Shown in pieces: positions 1 to 6,193 of a stretch of 6,200 bases of DNA. Location: assembly GCA_903842755.1 (NCBI GenBank), contig CAIMNF010000181.1:1-6200 (forward strand). The letters run 5' to 3'. The DNA is from Oligoflexia bacterium (GTDB lineage Bacteria; Bdellovibrionota; UBA1018; CAIMNF01). The notes beneath the pieces were generated by a model, which saw only the letters and a list, made by a program, of their open reading frames with translations, did no database searches and was not told the DNA's origin. Positions within the stretch are counted from its first letter, which is position 1. Every line of letters starts with the position of its first letter. Made by a program: the position numbers and the translations under genes.

Positions 1-765
1 AAGAAGGATGAGTTTATTGTTTAGGTCAAAAATAAAGACTTGAATTTCACTGAGCTGAGAGGGGAAATCAAATGGTCCAAGGTGGGTTTTAAGGGGGCGG
101 AAACGAGAGACAGAAAAATACTCTCCTCGGCTTGGGTCAAACAGTGCGTCTCCGCTTGAAACATTAAGAACGCCATCTGGATGGGAGGCGATCTGATTCG
201 GGCCCCGCGCGAGAACGACAATGTGACCTTGTTGGCTTCCCTTTCCGGCTTCGCGGTAACTAACGCCCGCAGAAAAGTTTGCAAACTTCCCAATCCACTC
301 CACCCTGGGGTCATCTAGTTTAACCGTTGGAATTGTTCCCGCGGGTGGCGTAACGATCCCTTCAGCTAGACCGCCCCAAGCGCCTGTTCTTCCCTCAAGG
401 GGCGTGCCAGGGCCAGGCTTAGGTTGGGTGTCTGTTGCGTTGGGATCCGGATGGTTAGGATTGCCGGGAATATTAGTTGAGGCGCTCTGAGGTTCGGTCT
501 TTTTTTCCAGGGCAATTTTGAGTTGTTGGACTTCGTTTTCGAGTTCATTGATTAAAGCGGGGCGTGCGGCTCGCTCTGAAAAGTATTCTTTAACCGCATA
601 AATTGAGGTGATGGCCGTAATTAAGAGCAATGACCACGCGAAGAGTGCTGCTCGAGTAAACCAATGCTCTGGCACTTTGAAGGTTCTCGGATTAAGGTGG
701 TCTTTAAAAATTTGAATCGTCAAAATTGTGTCTTTATCAATGCCTTTTTGATCCGAATTTGACAT
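1..765 (-). CDS. Partial single-pass membrane protein with coiled coil and Pro-rich linker (3' end outside window)
   Basis: An open frame of 255 codons runs from the ATG at 765-763 to the window edge with no stop, so the C-terminus is missing. An in-frame TGA lies five codons upstream of this ATG, making it the first possible ATG. The protein starts with about 35 polar residues (MSNSDQKGID...). One hydrophobic helix follows at about residues 39-58 (AALFAWSLLLITAITSIYAV), then a charged heptad-like segment at about 66-90 (LINELENEVQQLKIALEKK). Residues 91-145 are rich in Pro, Gly, Asn and Thr and look disordered. From about 150 a folded, probably beta-rich domain begins (VEWIGKFANF..., HIVVLARG, YFSVSRFRPL, IQVFIFDL). 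The expected topology is a short cytoplasmic N-terminus with the C-terminal domain in the periplasm. I do not recognise the family for certain. The helix, coiled coil and small beta domain recall DUF6776-type proteins, but that is only an impression. The gene has no clear Shine-Dalgarno sequence and diverges from the gene at 834. Confidence 0.8.
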   Translation of the reverse strand, partial: MSNSDQKGIDKDTILTIQIFKDHLNPRTFKVPEHWFTRAALFAWSLLLITAITSIYAVKEYFSERAARPALINELENEVQQLKIALEKKTEPQSASTNIPGNPNHPDPNATDTQPKPGPGTPLEGRTGAWGGLAEGIVTPPAGTIPTVKLDDPRVEWIGKFANFSAGVSYREAGKGSQQGHIVVLARGPNQIASHPDGVLNVSSGDALFDPSRGEYFSVSRFRPLKTHLGPFDFPSQLSEIQVFIFDLNNKLILL

Positions 766-771
766 AGGGTA

Positions 772-801
772 ACGATATCAATTCCGCGCTTAAACTGTAA
801 A
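772..801 (-). promoter_or_regulatory. Candidate sigma70-type promoter for the minus-strand membrane protein
   Basis: Read on the minus strand, TTTACA (796-801, five of six matches to the -35 consensus) is followed after 18 nt by TATCGT (772-777, four of six matches to the -10 consensus). Transcription would begin about at position 765, the A of the start codon. This fits the absence of a Shine-Dalgarno sequence and would give a leaderless mRNA. It is a weak motif match in a 68-bp divergent gap and not proof of a promoter. Confidence 0.3.
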
Positions 802-833
802 GCTTTTATGCAAAGTGTCCGAAAAGACCTTTG

Positions 834-2180
834 ATGAAGCTTCTCGTGATCCATTCACAAACAGGTGCAAAGCAATGGGTGACCCCCCTTCGAAGCGAAG
901 GTTGGGGGGTGCTTACCGTTTCAAGTTTAAAAGAGGCCGAACAGGTTTTGCAGTTTCATGGAAGTTCGCTTGATGCTTTAGTGATTTCAAAAGAGCACGC
1001 GGGCGTTGAGGCTCAAAAAGCCGTTGCTTGGCTTGAGCAGTTTAAAAAACGCAAAGAGTATGCCGCGGTCATTTCAATCCTAGTCTCCGAGAACGACAAG
1101 TTATCAGCAGAAACTCTTAAAAAGCAAATTCAATCGGCAAAGGCCCAGCCCACAAAAAAAGCGGTCGGCGAAAGCTTTAGTGGTCTCGCGTTGGAAGAAG
1201 TGACTGGAGTTCTTTCCCAACCCGAAATTTCGACCGTTAGTTCAACCGGAAAATCAAGCATTACTTTGAGTTCCCCTTCTGTCATGCTGGGTGGAAAAAC
1301 CGTCATTCGCGAAAAAATTTCTGATCCTACTCCGTTAGCGAACGAAGACCGTACGATGATGATTAGCACCAACGTTGATCCGTTGAATGATTTTGCGCCT
1401 CAATTATTACAGCCATTACCTGTTTTTGATCCAGAACCCATCGAATATGATTCTATTGTTGAAGTACCACTTCAGAGAATCGGGCCATCCACACAGCCGC
1501 CTCCGCAAGCAAAATTGGCAAACGCCATTCGTCCTTCGGTCGCTTCTCCAGTTGGATCGCGCTTGGAGAATTCTCCGGATGTGGAGGTGCTACGGAGTTA
1601 CCTTTCGATGAGGGAGCAAGATGTTGCGGTACTCACCGGACAGTTGCGTTCATCTCAGGAACGCATTGAAATACTTGAGAGCCAATTAAAAGTGGAAAAG
1701 GTACGTGGTACGGAGTTGCACTACACGGTCAAAAAACAAGATCAAAAACTGCAAGAGTATGATCGGGATAAACTGGTGGAGCAGCAAGTTTTGCTCAAGC
1801 AAGTGGATGATTTGATGGGTCAGCTGAAAGAAAAAAATGACAAGACCCGTTTGATTGAAGCGAAGTTGAAAGTCGCCGTCGATGAGGTCGAGAAAATCAA
1901 AGATCGGGTAAGGCAAGATATTCGGCGTATTCGTACTCGAGAAAAAGAACTTGAAAATCAGCTAGAAATTTTAAAGAAGGACTCCTCCGCACTCATTTCG
2001 GCCCGAGATGAAAAGTTAATCGAACTCAAGCGAAAGCTTGACCTTTTGGAGTTTAATTTGGAGCTAGAGAAAGAAAAGTACGCGAAGGAAAAATCCGCGT
2101 CAGAAGAGTTAAAGAAACGACTCAAAGATGCCTCGACTGCCATGAAGCAAGCGGGTGGATTTTTAGAGCAAGAGCATTAG
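834..2180 (+). CDS. Degenerate receiver (pseudo-receiver) domain plus long coiled coil, FrzS/AglZ-like architecture
   Basis: I place the start at ATG 834, giving 448 aa. A TTG at 831 is also in frame, but a weak purine-rich site (GAAAAG, 821-826) sits 7 nt from the ATG and only 4 nt from the TTG. Residues 1-85 follow the alternating strand-helix pattern of CheY-like receivers (KLLVIHS, then GVLTVS, DALVIS and AVISILVS as strands). The acidic pair after strand 1 is His-Ser (7-8), and Ser52 or its neighbour Lys53 occupies the phospho-Asp region after strand 3. The last strand with its Lys is not recognisable, so phosphotransfer is unlikely. Residues 105-245 are a low-complexity Ser/Thr/Pro linker with two KT/RT motifs (GKTVIRE, DRTMMIS). 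Residues 245-435 are a nearly continuous heptad-rich coiled coil, and the tail is GGFLEQEH. There is no signal peptide or membrane helix, so it is probably cytoplasmic. A scaffold or polar-localisation role, as for FrzS and AglZ of Myxococcus, is inferred from architecture only. It precedes the Kdo operon by 143 bp, with no terminator between. Confidence 0.85.
   Translation: MKLLVIHSQTGAKQWVTPLRSEGWGVLTVSSLKEAEQVLQFHGSSLDALVISKEHAGVEAQKAVAWLEQFKKRKEYAAVISILVSENDKLSAETLKKQIQSAKAQPTKKAVGESFSGLALEEVTGVLSQPEISTVSSTGKSSITLSSPSVMLGGKTVIREKISDPTPLANEDRTMMISTNVDPLNDFAPQLLQPLPVFDPEPIEYDSIVEVPLQRIGPSTQPPPQAKLANAIRPSVASPVGSRLENSPDVEVLRSYLSMREQDVAVLTGQLRSSQERIEILESQLKVEKVRGTELHYTVKKQDQKLQEYDRDKLVEQQVLLKQVDDLMGQLKEKNDKTRLIEAKLKVAVDEVEKIKDRVRQDIRRIRTREKELENQLEILKKDSSALISARDEKLIELKRKLDLLEFNLELEKEKYAKEKSASEELKKRLKDASTAMKQAGGFLEQEH
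882..910 (+). repeat. Strong inverted repeat (hairpin) inside the 5' part of the pseudo-receiver gene
   Basis: ACCCCCC (882-888) is the exact reverse complement of GGGGGGT (904-910). Nested inside, CCTTCG (887-892) and CGAAGG (896-901) pair around an AAG loop. A combined fold gives six inner and at least four outer base pairs with a TT bulge (902-903). No T-run follows, so it is not a typical rho-independent terminator. It lies about 50 nt after the start codon, where structure can affect translation. Whether it has any function is unknown. Confidence 0.5.
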
Positions 2181-2256
2181 TTTGATTTAGTGCACAATGA
2201 TCCCCATTTAATTTATCGTTTTCCTCGTTAAAAAGTAAGAACACAGCTTTCGTCTT

Positions 2257-2262
2257 TATAAA
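2257..2262 (+). promoter_or_regulatory. Possible -10 element upstream of kdsB, in the 143-bp gap 2181-2323
   Basis: The gap between the coiled-coil gene and kdsB is AT-rich and holds no open frame of note. TATAAA at 2257-2262 is five of six to the -10 consensus. The hexamer 17 nt upstream (AGTAAG, 2234-2239) is a poor -35, so the call is weak. I see no GC-rich stem with a T-run after 2180, so read-through from the upstream gene is possible. A promoter here would serve kdsB, pyrG, kdsA and kdsC. Confidence 0.25.
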
Positions 2263-2300
2263 ATCTTTAAAGTTACACAATTACCTTTACGAGCACCCCG

Positions 2301-2329
2301 CATCATCAGTAGAATCGATTTACATGATG
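2301..2329 (+). repeat. Short inverted repeat covering the tandem ATG ATG start of kdsB
   Basis: CATCAT (2301-2306) is the reverse complement of ATGATG (2324-2329), the two tandem start codons of kdsB, with 17 nt between. A 6-bp pairing could partly hide the start. No strong Shine-Dalgarno sequence precedes these codons. A match this short may be chance. Confidence 0.25.
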
Positions 2330-3127
2330 GTCGTGGCAATTATTCCCGCCCGTTATGGATCAACTCGTTTGCCGGCAAAGCCTTTAGCCGAAATCTGCGG
2401 CAAACCCATGATTCAATGGGTTTATGAAAATTCGAAGAAATCAAAACTTTGCACACGTGTCTTCGTCGCAACCGATGATGAGCGAGTGCAACAAGCGGTC
2501 CTGGGTTTTGGAGGAGAAGTGATCATGACTTCGCCTGAAATTCAGAGCGGCACAGATCGCATGGCCGCTGTGGCTTCGATGTTGAAAGCTGGAACGGCAA
2601 ATTTAGGGAAGTTGGATTCTGAATTAAAAGCAGCCTCCGTTTTTGTCAACGTACAGGGTGATGAGCCTTTAATCACGGGTCAAGCGATTGATCGAGCCAT
2701 TGAGCCCATCCTTGAAGGAAAGTTTAAACTGAGCTCACTCCGGGTGCCTTTAAAAAATACGGAGGATTTGCTTAATAAAAATGTGGTGAAAGTTATTGTG
2801 GACGATTCAAATCGCGCCCTGTATTTTTCACGTTACCCTATTCCCTATAGTCGTGTAGCGCCTGACCAAGCAGAAGAACCCTTTTTGTGTTCTCAGCATG
2901 TCGGGATTTATGCGTATGAACTAGAAACGTTGCTCCAAGTGAGTTCGCTCCCTCAGACCGCGTTGGAGCGGGCAGAGAGCTTGGAGCAGTTGCGCGCAAT
3001 GAAGGCGGGAATTCCTATTGGAGTGTTTGAAGTTCAATTTGAGTCGGTCGGCGTAGATACGCAAGAAGACCTAGACAAAGTAAGAGCAATCTTGAAAAGA
3101 AAGTTGGAGCCCTATGGCAAAGCATAA
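2324..3127 (+). CDS. kdsB: 3-deoxy-manno-octulosonate cytidylyltransferase (CMP-Kdo synthetase)
   Basis: KdsB activates Kdo with CTP to give CMP-Kdo and pyrophosphate in the cytoplasm, supplying the Kdo transferase of lipid A-core synthesis. The 267-aa product carries the family motifs in order. The nucleotide-binding start is IIPARYGSTRLPAKPL (6-21), including Lys19. VATDDERV (48-55) and SGTDR (75-79) follow. The metal-binding motif NVQGDEP (109-115) has Asp113. Then come ALYFSRYPIPYSR (165-177), HVGIYAY (192-198), ESLEQLR (218-224) and GVDTQEDL (243-250), whose Asp245 is the second expected Mg ligand. It is longer than the E. coli enzyme (248 aa), partly through about a dozen extra residues near 87-103, between SGTDR and NVQGDEP. 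The start may be ATG 2324 or ATG 2327; both lack a strong ribosome site and differ by one Met. The 3' end overlaps pyrG by 14 nt. The related 8-amino-Kdo specificity cannot be excluded from sequence alone, but no amino-Kdo synthesis genes are visible. Confidence 0.96.
   Translation: MMVVAIIPARYGSTRLPAKPLAEICGKPMIQWVYENSKKSKLCTRVFVATDDERVQQAVLGFGGEVIMTSPEIQSGTDRMAAVASMLKAGTANLGKLDSELKAASVFVNVQGDEPLITGQAIDRAIEPILEGKFKLSSLRVPLKNTEDLLNKNVVKVIVDDSNRALYFSRYPIPYSRVAPDQAEEPFLCSQHVGIYAYELETLLQVSSLPQTALERAESLEQLRAMKAGIPIGVFEVQFESVGVDTQEDLDKVRAILKRKLEPYGKA
3106..3109 (+). promoter_or_regulatory. Ribosome binding site of pyrG, inside the end of kdsB
   Basis: GGAG lies 4 nt before the ATG at 3114, within the last codons of kdsB. 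It supports 3114 as the pyrG start even though the reading frames overlap by 14 nt, and it suggests coupled translation of the two genes. Confidence 0.6.
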
Positions 3128-4775
3128 AAAATATATTTTCGTGACGGGTGGAGTTCTTTCAAGCATTGGAAAAGGGATTGCGGCAGCGTCGATTGGGATG
3201 TTGCTTGAACAGCGCGGAATTAAAGTCACCATGGTCAAGATGGATCCTTATTTAAATGTAGATCCAGGAACCATGAGCCCCTTTCAGCATGGCGAAGTTT
3301 TTGTATTGGATGATGGCACGGAAACCGACTTAGACTTAGGCCACTATCAGCGCTTTGTGCAGAACGCTACCTTTACGCGCAAAAATTCGTTTACCGCTGG
3401 AAGAGTCTACGAGGCTGTCATTAAAAGAGAACGTGCCGGTGGCTATTTAGGTAAAACGGTTCAAGTAATTCCCCATGTGACGGACCAAATTAAGACAAAC
3501 ATTAAGGCCGCAGTCGAAGATGCAGATATCGCTATTATTGAAGTGGGCGGCACCGTAGGCGATATCGAAGGGCTCCCTTTCTTGGAAGCTATCCGACAAA
3601 TCAAGCATGAAGAGGGAGCAGAGAACGTCCTTTTTGCGCATCTCACTCTGGTTCCCTACATTAGTACGGCAGGTGAGCTTAAAACTAAGCCAACCCAGCA
3701 CAGCGTAAAGGAGCTAAGAGAAATTGGCATTCAGCCAGACATTTTGATTTGCAGGACGGATCGTCCACTGGATAAAGAAATTAAATCCAAAATTGGACTG
3801 TTCTGCAATGTGGCCGGAGATTGTGTTTTTAGTGCCCAGGATGCTGCGAGTATTTACGACGTTCCGCTTTTGTTTGCTGAAGAAGGCTTAGACGACAAAG
3901 TTACCGAAAAGCTGGGAATTTGGGCCGGAAGACCTGATCTTTCCAAGTGGAAAGCGATGGTGGAAGTGATCCACAAGCCCAAACATGAAGTGAAGATCGG
4001 GATTGTTGGAAAATATACGGATTGGCGTGATACTTATAAATCGATTTCTGAGTCCCTTGTGCACGGCGGAGTTGCGAACCATAGCAGTGTTATTCCCGTT
4101 TATATTGATAGCGAAGAAATTGAAAAAGGAAATTTAAAAATCCTCCAGGAAGTACACGGCATCTTAGTGCCAGGGGGGTTTGGTGAGCGCGGAATTGAAG
4201 GTAAAATCAAGGCCATTGAGTACGCACGAAGTGAGGCCATTCCTTTTTTTGGTATTTGTTTGGGAATGCAGCTTGCGGTGATTGAGTTTGCACGACATGT
4301 TTGTGGTTTGGAGCACGCGAACTCGGCAGAATTTAAACCCGAGAATAGTCAAAACGTGATTGATTTAATGGAAATGCAAAAAGGGGTCACGGAGCTCGGG
4401 GGAACGATGCGGTTAGGGGCTTATCTTTGTCAAATTGTGACCAAACATGCGGGTAAGTCTACACATGCTTACCAAGCGTACGGGAAAGATAAGGTGTCTG
4501 AGCGGCATCGTCATCGCTATGAAGTTTCAAACGAATTTCGCGCCCGACTTGAAGAAAATGGATTAGTTGTTTGCGGTCAGCACATCGATAAGAAAAATGG
4601 CATTCAGCTCGTGGAAATGATCGAGCTATCTAATCATCCGTGGTTTTTGGGTTGCCAATTTCATCCGGAACTTCAAAGTCGGCCGCTTGATCCGCATCCG
4701 CTCTTTGTTCAGTTCATCAAAGCATCCTTAAGTTCCGCAAAAGGAATGCAAACAGCGATGAAAGGAATCAAATGA
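3114..4775 (+). CDS. pyrG: CTP synthase (glutamine-hydrolysing)
   Basis: PyrG makes CTP from UTP, ATP and glutamine, the last step of de novo pyrimidine nucleotide synthesis. At 553 aa it is full length (E. coli 545). The synthetase domain (about 1-270) starts with KYIFVTGGVLSSIGKGIAAA, which contains the P-loop. DPYLNVDPGTMSPFQHGEVF (44-63) and TDLDLGH (71-77) follow, with Asp72 and Glu143 (IIEVGGTVGDIEG) in the Mg-binding positions. The class I glutaminase domain (about 290-540) has the oxyanion and lid region LVPGGFGERG (351-360). Its nucleophile is Cys382 in FFGICLGMQ, and the triad is completed by His517 and Glu519 in CQFHPEL. RHRHRYEV (464-471) is also conserved. No catalytic residue is missing. 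It lies between kdsB, which consumes CTP, and kdsA, overlapping them by 14 and 4 nt. Its placement therefore ties CTP supply to CMP-Kdo synthesis while it still serves the whole cell. Confidence 0.98.
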   Translation: MAKHKKYIFVTGGVLSSIGKGIAAASIGMLLEQRGIKVTMVKMDPYLNVDPGTMSPFQHGEVFVLDDGTETDLDLGHYQRFVQNATFTRKNSFTAGRVYEAVIKRERAGGYLGKTVQVIPHVTDQIKTNIKAAVEDADIAIIEVGGTVGDIEGLPFLEAIRQIKHEEGAENVLFAHLTLVPYISTAGELKTKPTQHSVKELREIGIQPDILICRTDRPLDKEIKSKIGLFCNVAGDCVFSAQDAASIYDVPLLFAEEGLDDKVTEKLGIWAGRPDLSKWKAMVEVIHKPKHEVKIGIVGKYTDWRDTYKSISESLVHGGVANHSSVIPVYIDSEEIEKGNLKILQEVHGILVPGGFGERGIEGKIKAIEYARSEAIPFFGICLGMQLAVIEFARHVCGLEHANSAEFKPENSQNVIDLMEMQKGVTELGGTMRLGAYLCQIVTKHAGKSTHAYQAYGKDKVSERHRHRYEVSNEFRARLEENGLVVCGQHIDKKNGIQLVEMIELSNHPWFLGCQFHPELQSRPLDPHPLFVQFIKASLSSAKGMQTAMKGIK

Positions 4776-5647
4776 GCTCGAGCGCCCTTCCCCCAATGAC
4801 CTTAATTGCAGGTCCTTGTGTGATCGAAGACGAAGGTTTAGTTTTCGAAATCGCAACGGAGCTTAAGCGGCAGCTAGAAGGATTGCCGGTAAGTTTCTAT
4901 TTTAAAGCGTCGTTTGATAAGGCGAATCGATCCTCGATTGAGGGATTTCGGGGGCCAGGTCTTGAAGATGGCTTGGCTATATTGGAGAAGGTGAAAGGAA
5001 AACTTGGGCTTCCTTTGATGACCGATATGCATGAAAGCCACCAAGCGATGCGCATTGCAGAGACGATTGACTTTATTCAAGTCCCTGCTTTTTTGTGCCG
5101 CCAAACAGACTTGATTGTCGCCGCTGCAGAGGCTGCACTTCGGTTTGGACGTAAATTAAATGTTAAAAAAGGGCAGTTTTTGGCACCGTGGGATGCTAAA
5201 AATATTGTAGAGAAAGTCCGAGCAGTGGAAACCCGCGCCGCTCAACGCTCGGGCCGGTCGCAGGCGATCGATTTATACTTAACGGAGCGGGGAACGAGTT
5301 TCGGTTATAACTCTTTAGTGGTCGATATGATTTCATTTCAAACCTTGAATCAATTTGGAGTGACTTCGATTTACGATGCTACCCATTCCATACAGGTGCC
5401 TGGTGGAGGAGCTGGGGGCAAAAGTACCGGCGGAAAACGCGAGTACTTAGAGGTGTTAGCCCGGGCTGCTTTCGCGGCGGGCGCTCAGGGGCTATTTATG
5501 GAATGTCATCCAAGGCCAAGCCAGGCAAAGAGTGACGGCCCCAACGCATTTTATTTGGAAAAAGTAGGGGATTTTGTAAGGCAGATTTTGGAGATTCGAA
5601 AGTTGGTTTCGGGATTACCGAAATTACTGCCTGAGGCAAAGACATGA
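4772..5647 (+). CDS. kdsA: 3-deoxy-8-phosphooctulonate synthase (Kdo 8-phosphate synthase), metal-dependent class
   Basis: KdsA condenses phosphoenolpyruvate with D-arabinose 5-phosphate to Kdo 8-phosphate in the cytoplasm. The 291-aa protein is close to the E. coli length (284). It has IAGPCVIED (12-20), FKASFDKANRSS (44-55), RGPGLEDG (60-67), TDMHE (84-88), QVPAFLCRQTDL (103-114), NVKKGQFLAPWD (130-141) and TERGTSFGYNSLVVDM (171-186). The residue that separates the two classes is Cys16 in AGPCVIE. Metal-independent enzymes such as that of E. coli have Asn there, so this one should need a divalent metal. The other expected ligands are present: His205 (ATHSIQ), Glu244 (MECHPRP) and Asp255 (SDGPNA). 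An insertion of roughly seven residues relative to E. coli lies near 150-163 (VETRAAQRSGRS), in an otherwise well-conserved region. The start ATG overlaps the pyrG stop as ATGA, with AAAGGA (4761-4766) well placed as ribosome site. Confidence 0.97.
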   Translation: MSSSALPPMTLIAGPCVIEDEGLVFEIATELKRQLEGLPVSFYFKASFDKANRSSIEGFRGPGLEDGLAILEKVKGKLGLPLMTDMHESHQAMRIAETIDFIQVPAFLCRQTDLIVAAAEAALRFGRKLNVKKGQFLAPWDAKNIVEKVRAVETRAAQRSGRSQAIDLYLTERGTSFGYNSLVVDMISFQTLNQFGVTSIYDATHSIQVPGGGAGGKSTGGKREYLEVLARAAFAAGAQGLFMECHPRPSQAKSDGPNAFYLEKVGDFVRQILEIRKLVSGLPKLLPEAKT

Positions 5648-6186
5648 GTGCAAAGCCACTTTCCGGAATTGAGGCCAAAAATGATCCCCGGTTTAAGAAA
5701 ATAAAGCTTTTGCTTTTGGATGTTGATGGCGTGCTGACCGATGGAAGAATCATGTGGATTAAAGAGCAAGGATGGACCCGCAATTACAATGTCAACGATG
5801 GGTATGGCATCCGGATGGTTCAAAAACTTGGCCTAAAAATTGGAATTATCAGCGGTGGGAAGTCGGAAGAGCTTAAGGAACGGGTGAAGTTGTTAGAAGT
5901 CGCGTACTCGGTTTTAGGAAGCGAAGAAAAACTGAAAAGTTTAATGAGCGTTTCGGAAGAGTCAGGCATTCCATTAGAAGAGATTTGCTTTGTTGGAGAC
6001 GAACTTTTTGATCTGCCGGCGCTTAGGCGAGTCGGTATTTCCGTTACGGTTCCCAATGCGATGCCTGAAGTAAAAGAAGTTGCTCATTATATTACGGAAA
6101 AGCCCGGTGGTCGGGGTGCCGTTCGTGAAGTGATCGATCAGATTCGCCGCGCGCAAAATCTTCATCCGTCGTGCGCTTCGGAATAA
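5644..6186 (+). CDS. kdsC: 3-deoxy-manno-octulosonate-8-phosphatase (KdsC, HAD superfamily)
   Basis: KdsC hydrolyses Kdo 8-phosphate to Kdo and phosphate, providing the substrate of KdsB. The 180-aa size fits the small, cap-less C0 HAD phosphatases that form tetramers. Motif I is LLLLDVDGVLTDG (22-34), with nucleophile Asp26 and acid/base Asp28. NDGYGIRMVQKLG (51-63) follows. Motif II is IISGGKS (68-74) with Ser70, motif III Lys is probably Lys96 (GSEEKL), and motif IV is FVGDELFDLPAL (116-127) with Asp119 and Asp123. The conserved tail is GGRGAVREV (155-163), the part that in this family reaches into a neighbouring subunit. Two positions differ from the E. coli-like pattern: Gly72 replaces the Arg of TGRK, and Glu120 replaces the second Asp of GDDxxD. 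The key Asp residues remain, so activity is expected. The start ATG overlaps the kdsA stop by 4 nt, with GAGG at 5633-5636 as ribosome site. A related sugar-acid phosphatase is possible by sequence, but the kdsA and kdsB neighbours favour Kdo. Confidence 0.95.
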   Translation: MSAKPLSGIEAKNDPRFKKIKLLLLDVDGVLTDGRIMWIKEQGWTRNYNVNDGYGIRMVQKLGLKIGIISGGKSEELKERVKLLEVAYSVLGSEEKLKSLMSVSEESGIPLEEICFVGDELFDLPALRRVGISVTVPNAMPEVKEVAHYITEKPGGRGAVREVIDQIRRAQNLHPSCASE

Positions 6187-6193
6187 CAAACAA

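Noticed and set aside
21..548. Two minus-strand open frames (21-314 and 366-548) inside the left part of the window.
   Set aside because: Both lie in a different frame from the 255-codon frame starting at 765, which has coherent domain architecture and no stop. They are shadows of that gene.
759..764. A perfect TTGACA on the plus strand, upstream of the gene at 834.
   Set aside because: No -10-like hexamer sits 16-18 nt downstream (the expected position reads TTCCGC). The nearest AT-rich hexamer, TAAACT, is 26 nt away.
834..1095. A working two-component response regulator.
   Set aside because: The phospho-acceptor Asp and the acidic pair are missing, and no DNA-binding or enzymatic output domain follows, only a linker and coiled coil.
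2181..2323. A rho-independent terminator between the coiled-coil gene and kdsB.
   Set aside because: No GC-rich stem followed by a T-run is present. The only small palindrome near the stop is GTGCAC, without a T tract.
3447..3701. Antisense open frames inside pyrG, and similar ones in kdsA and kdsC (for example 5496-5823).
   Set aside because: They lie opposite conserved enzyme domains, show no recognisable domain and have no ribosome site of note.
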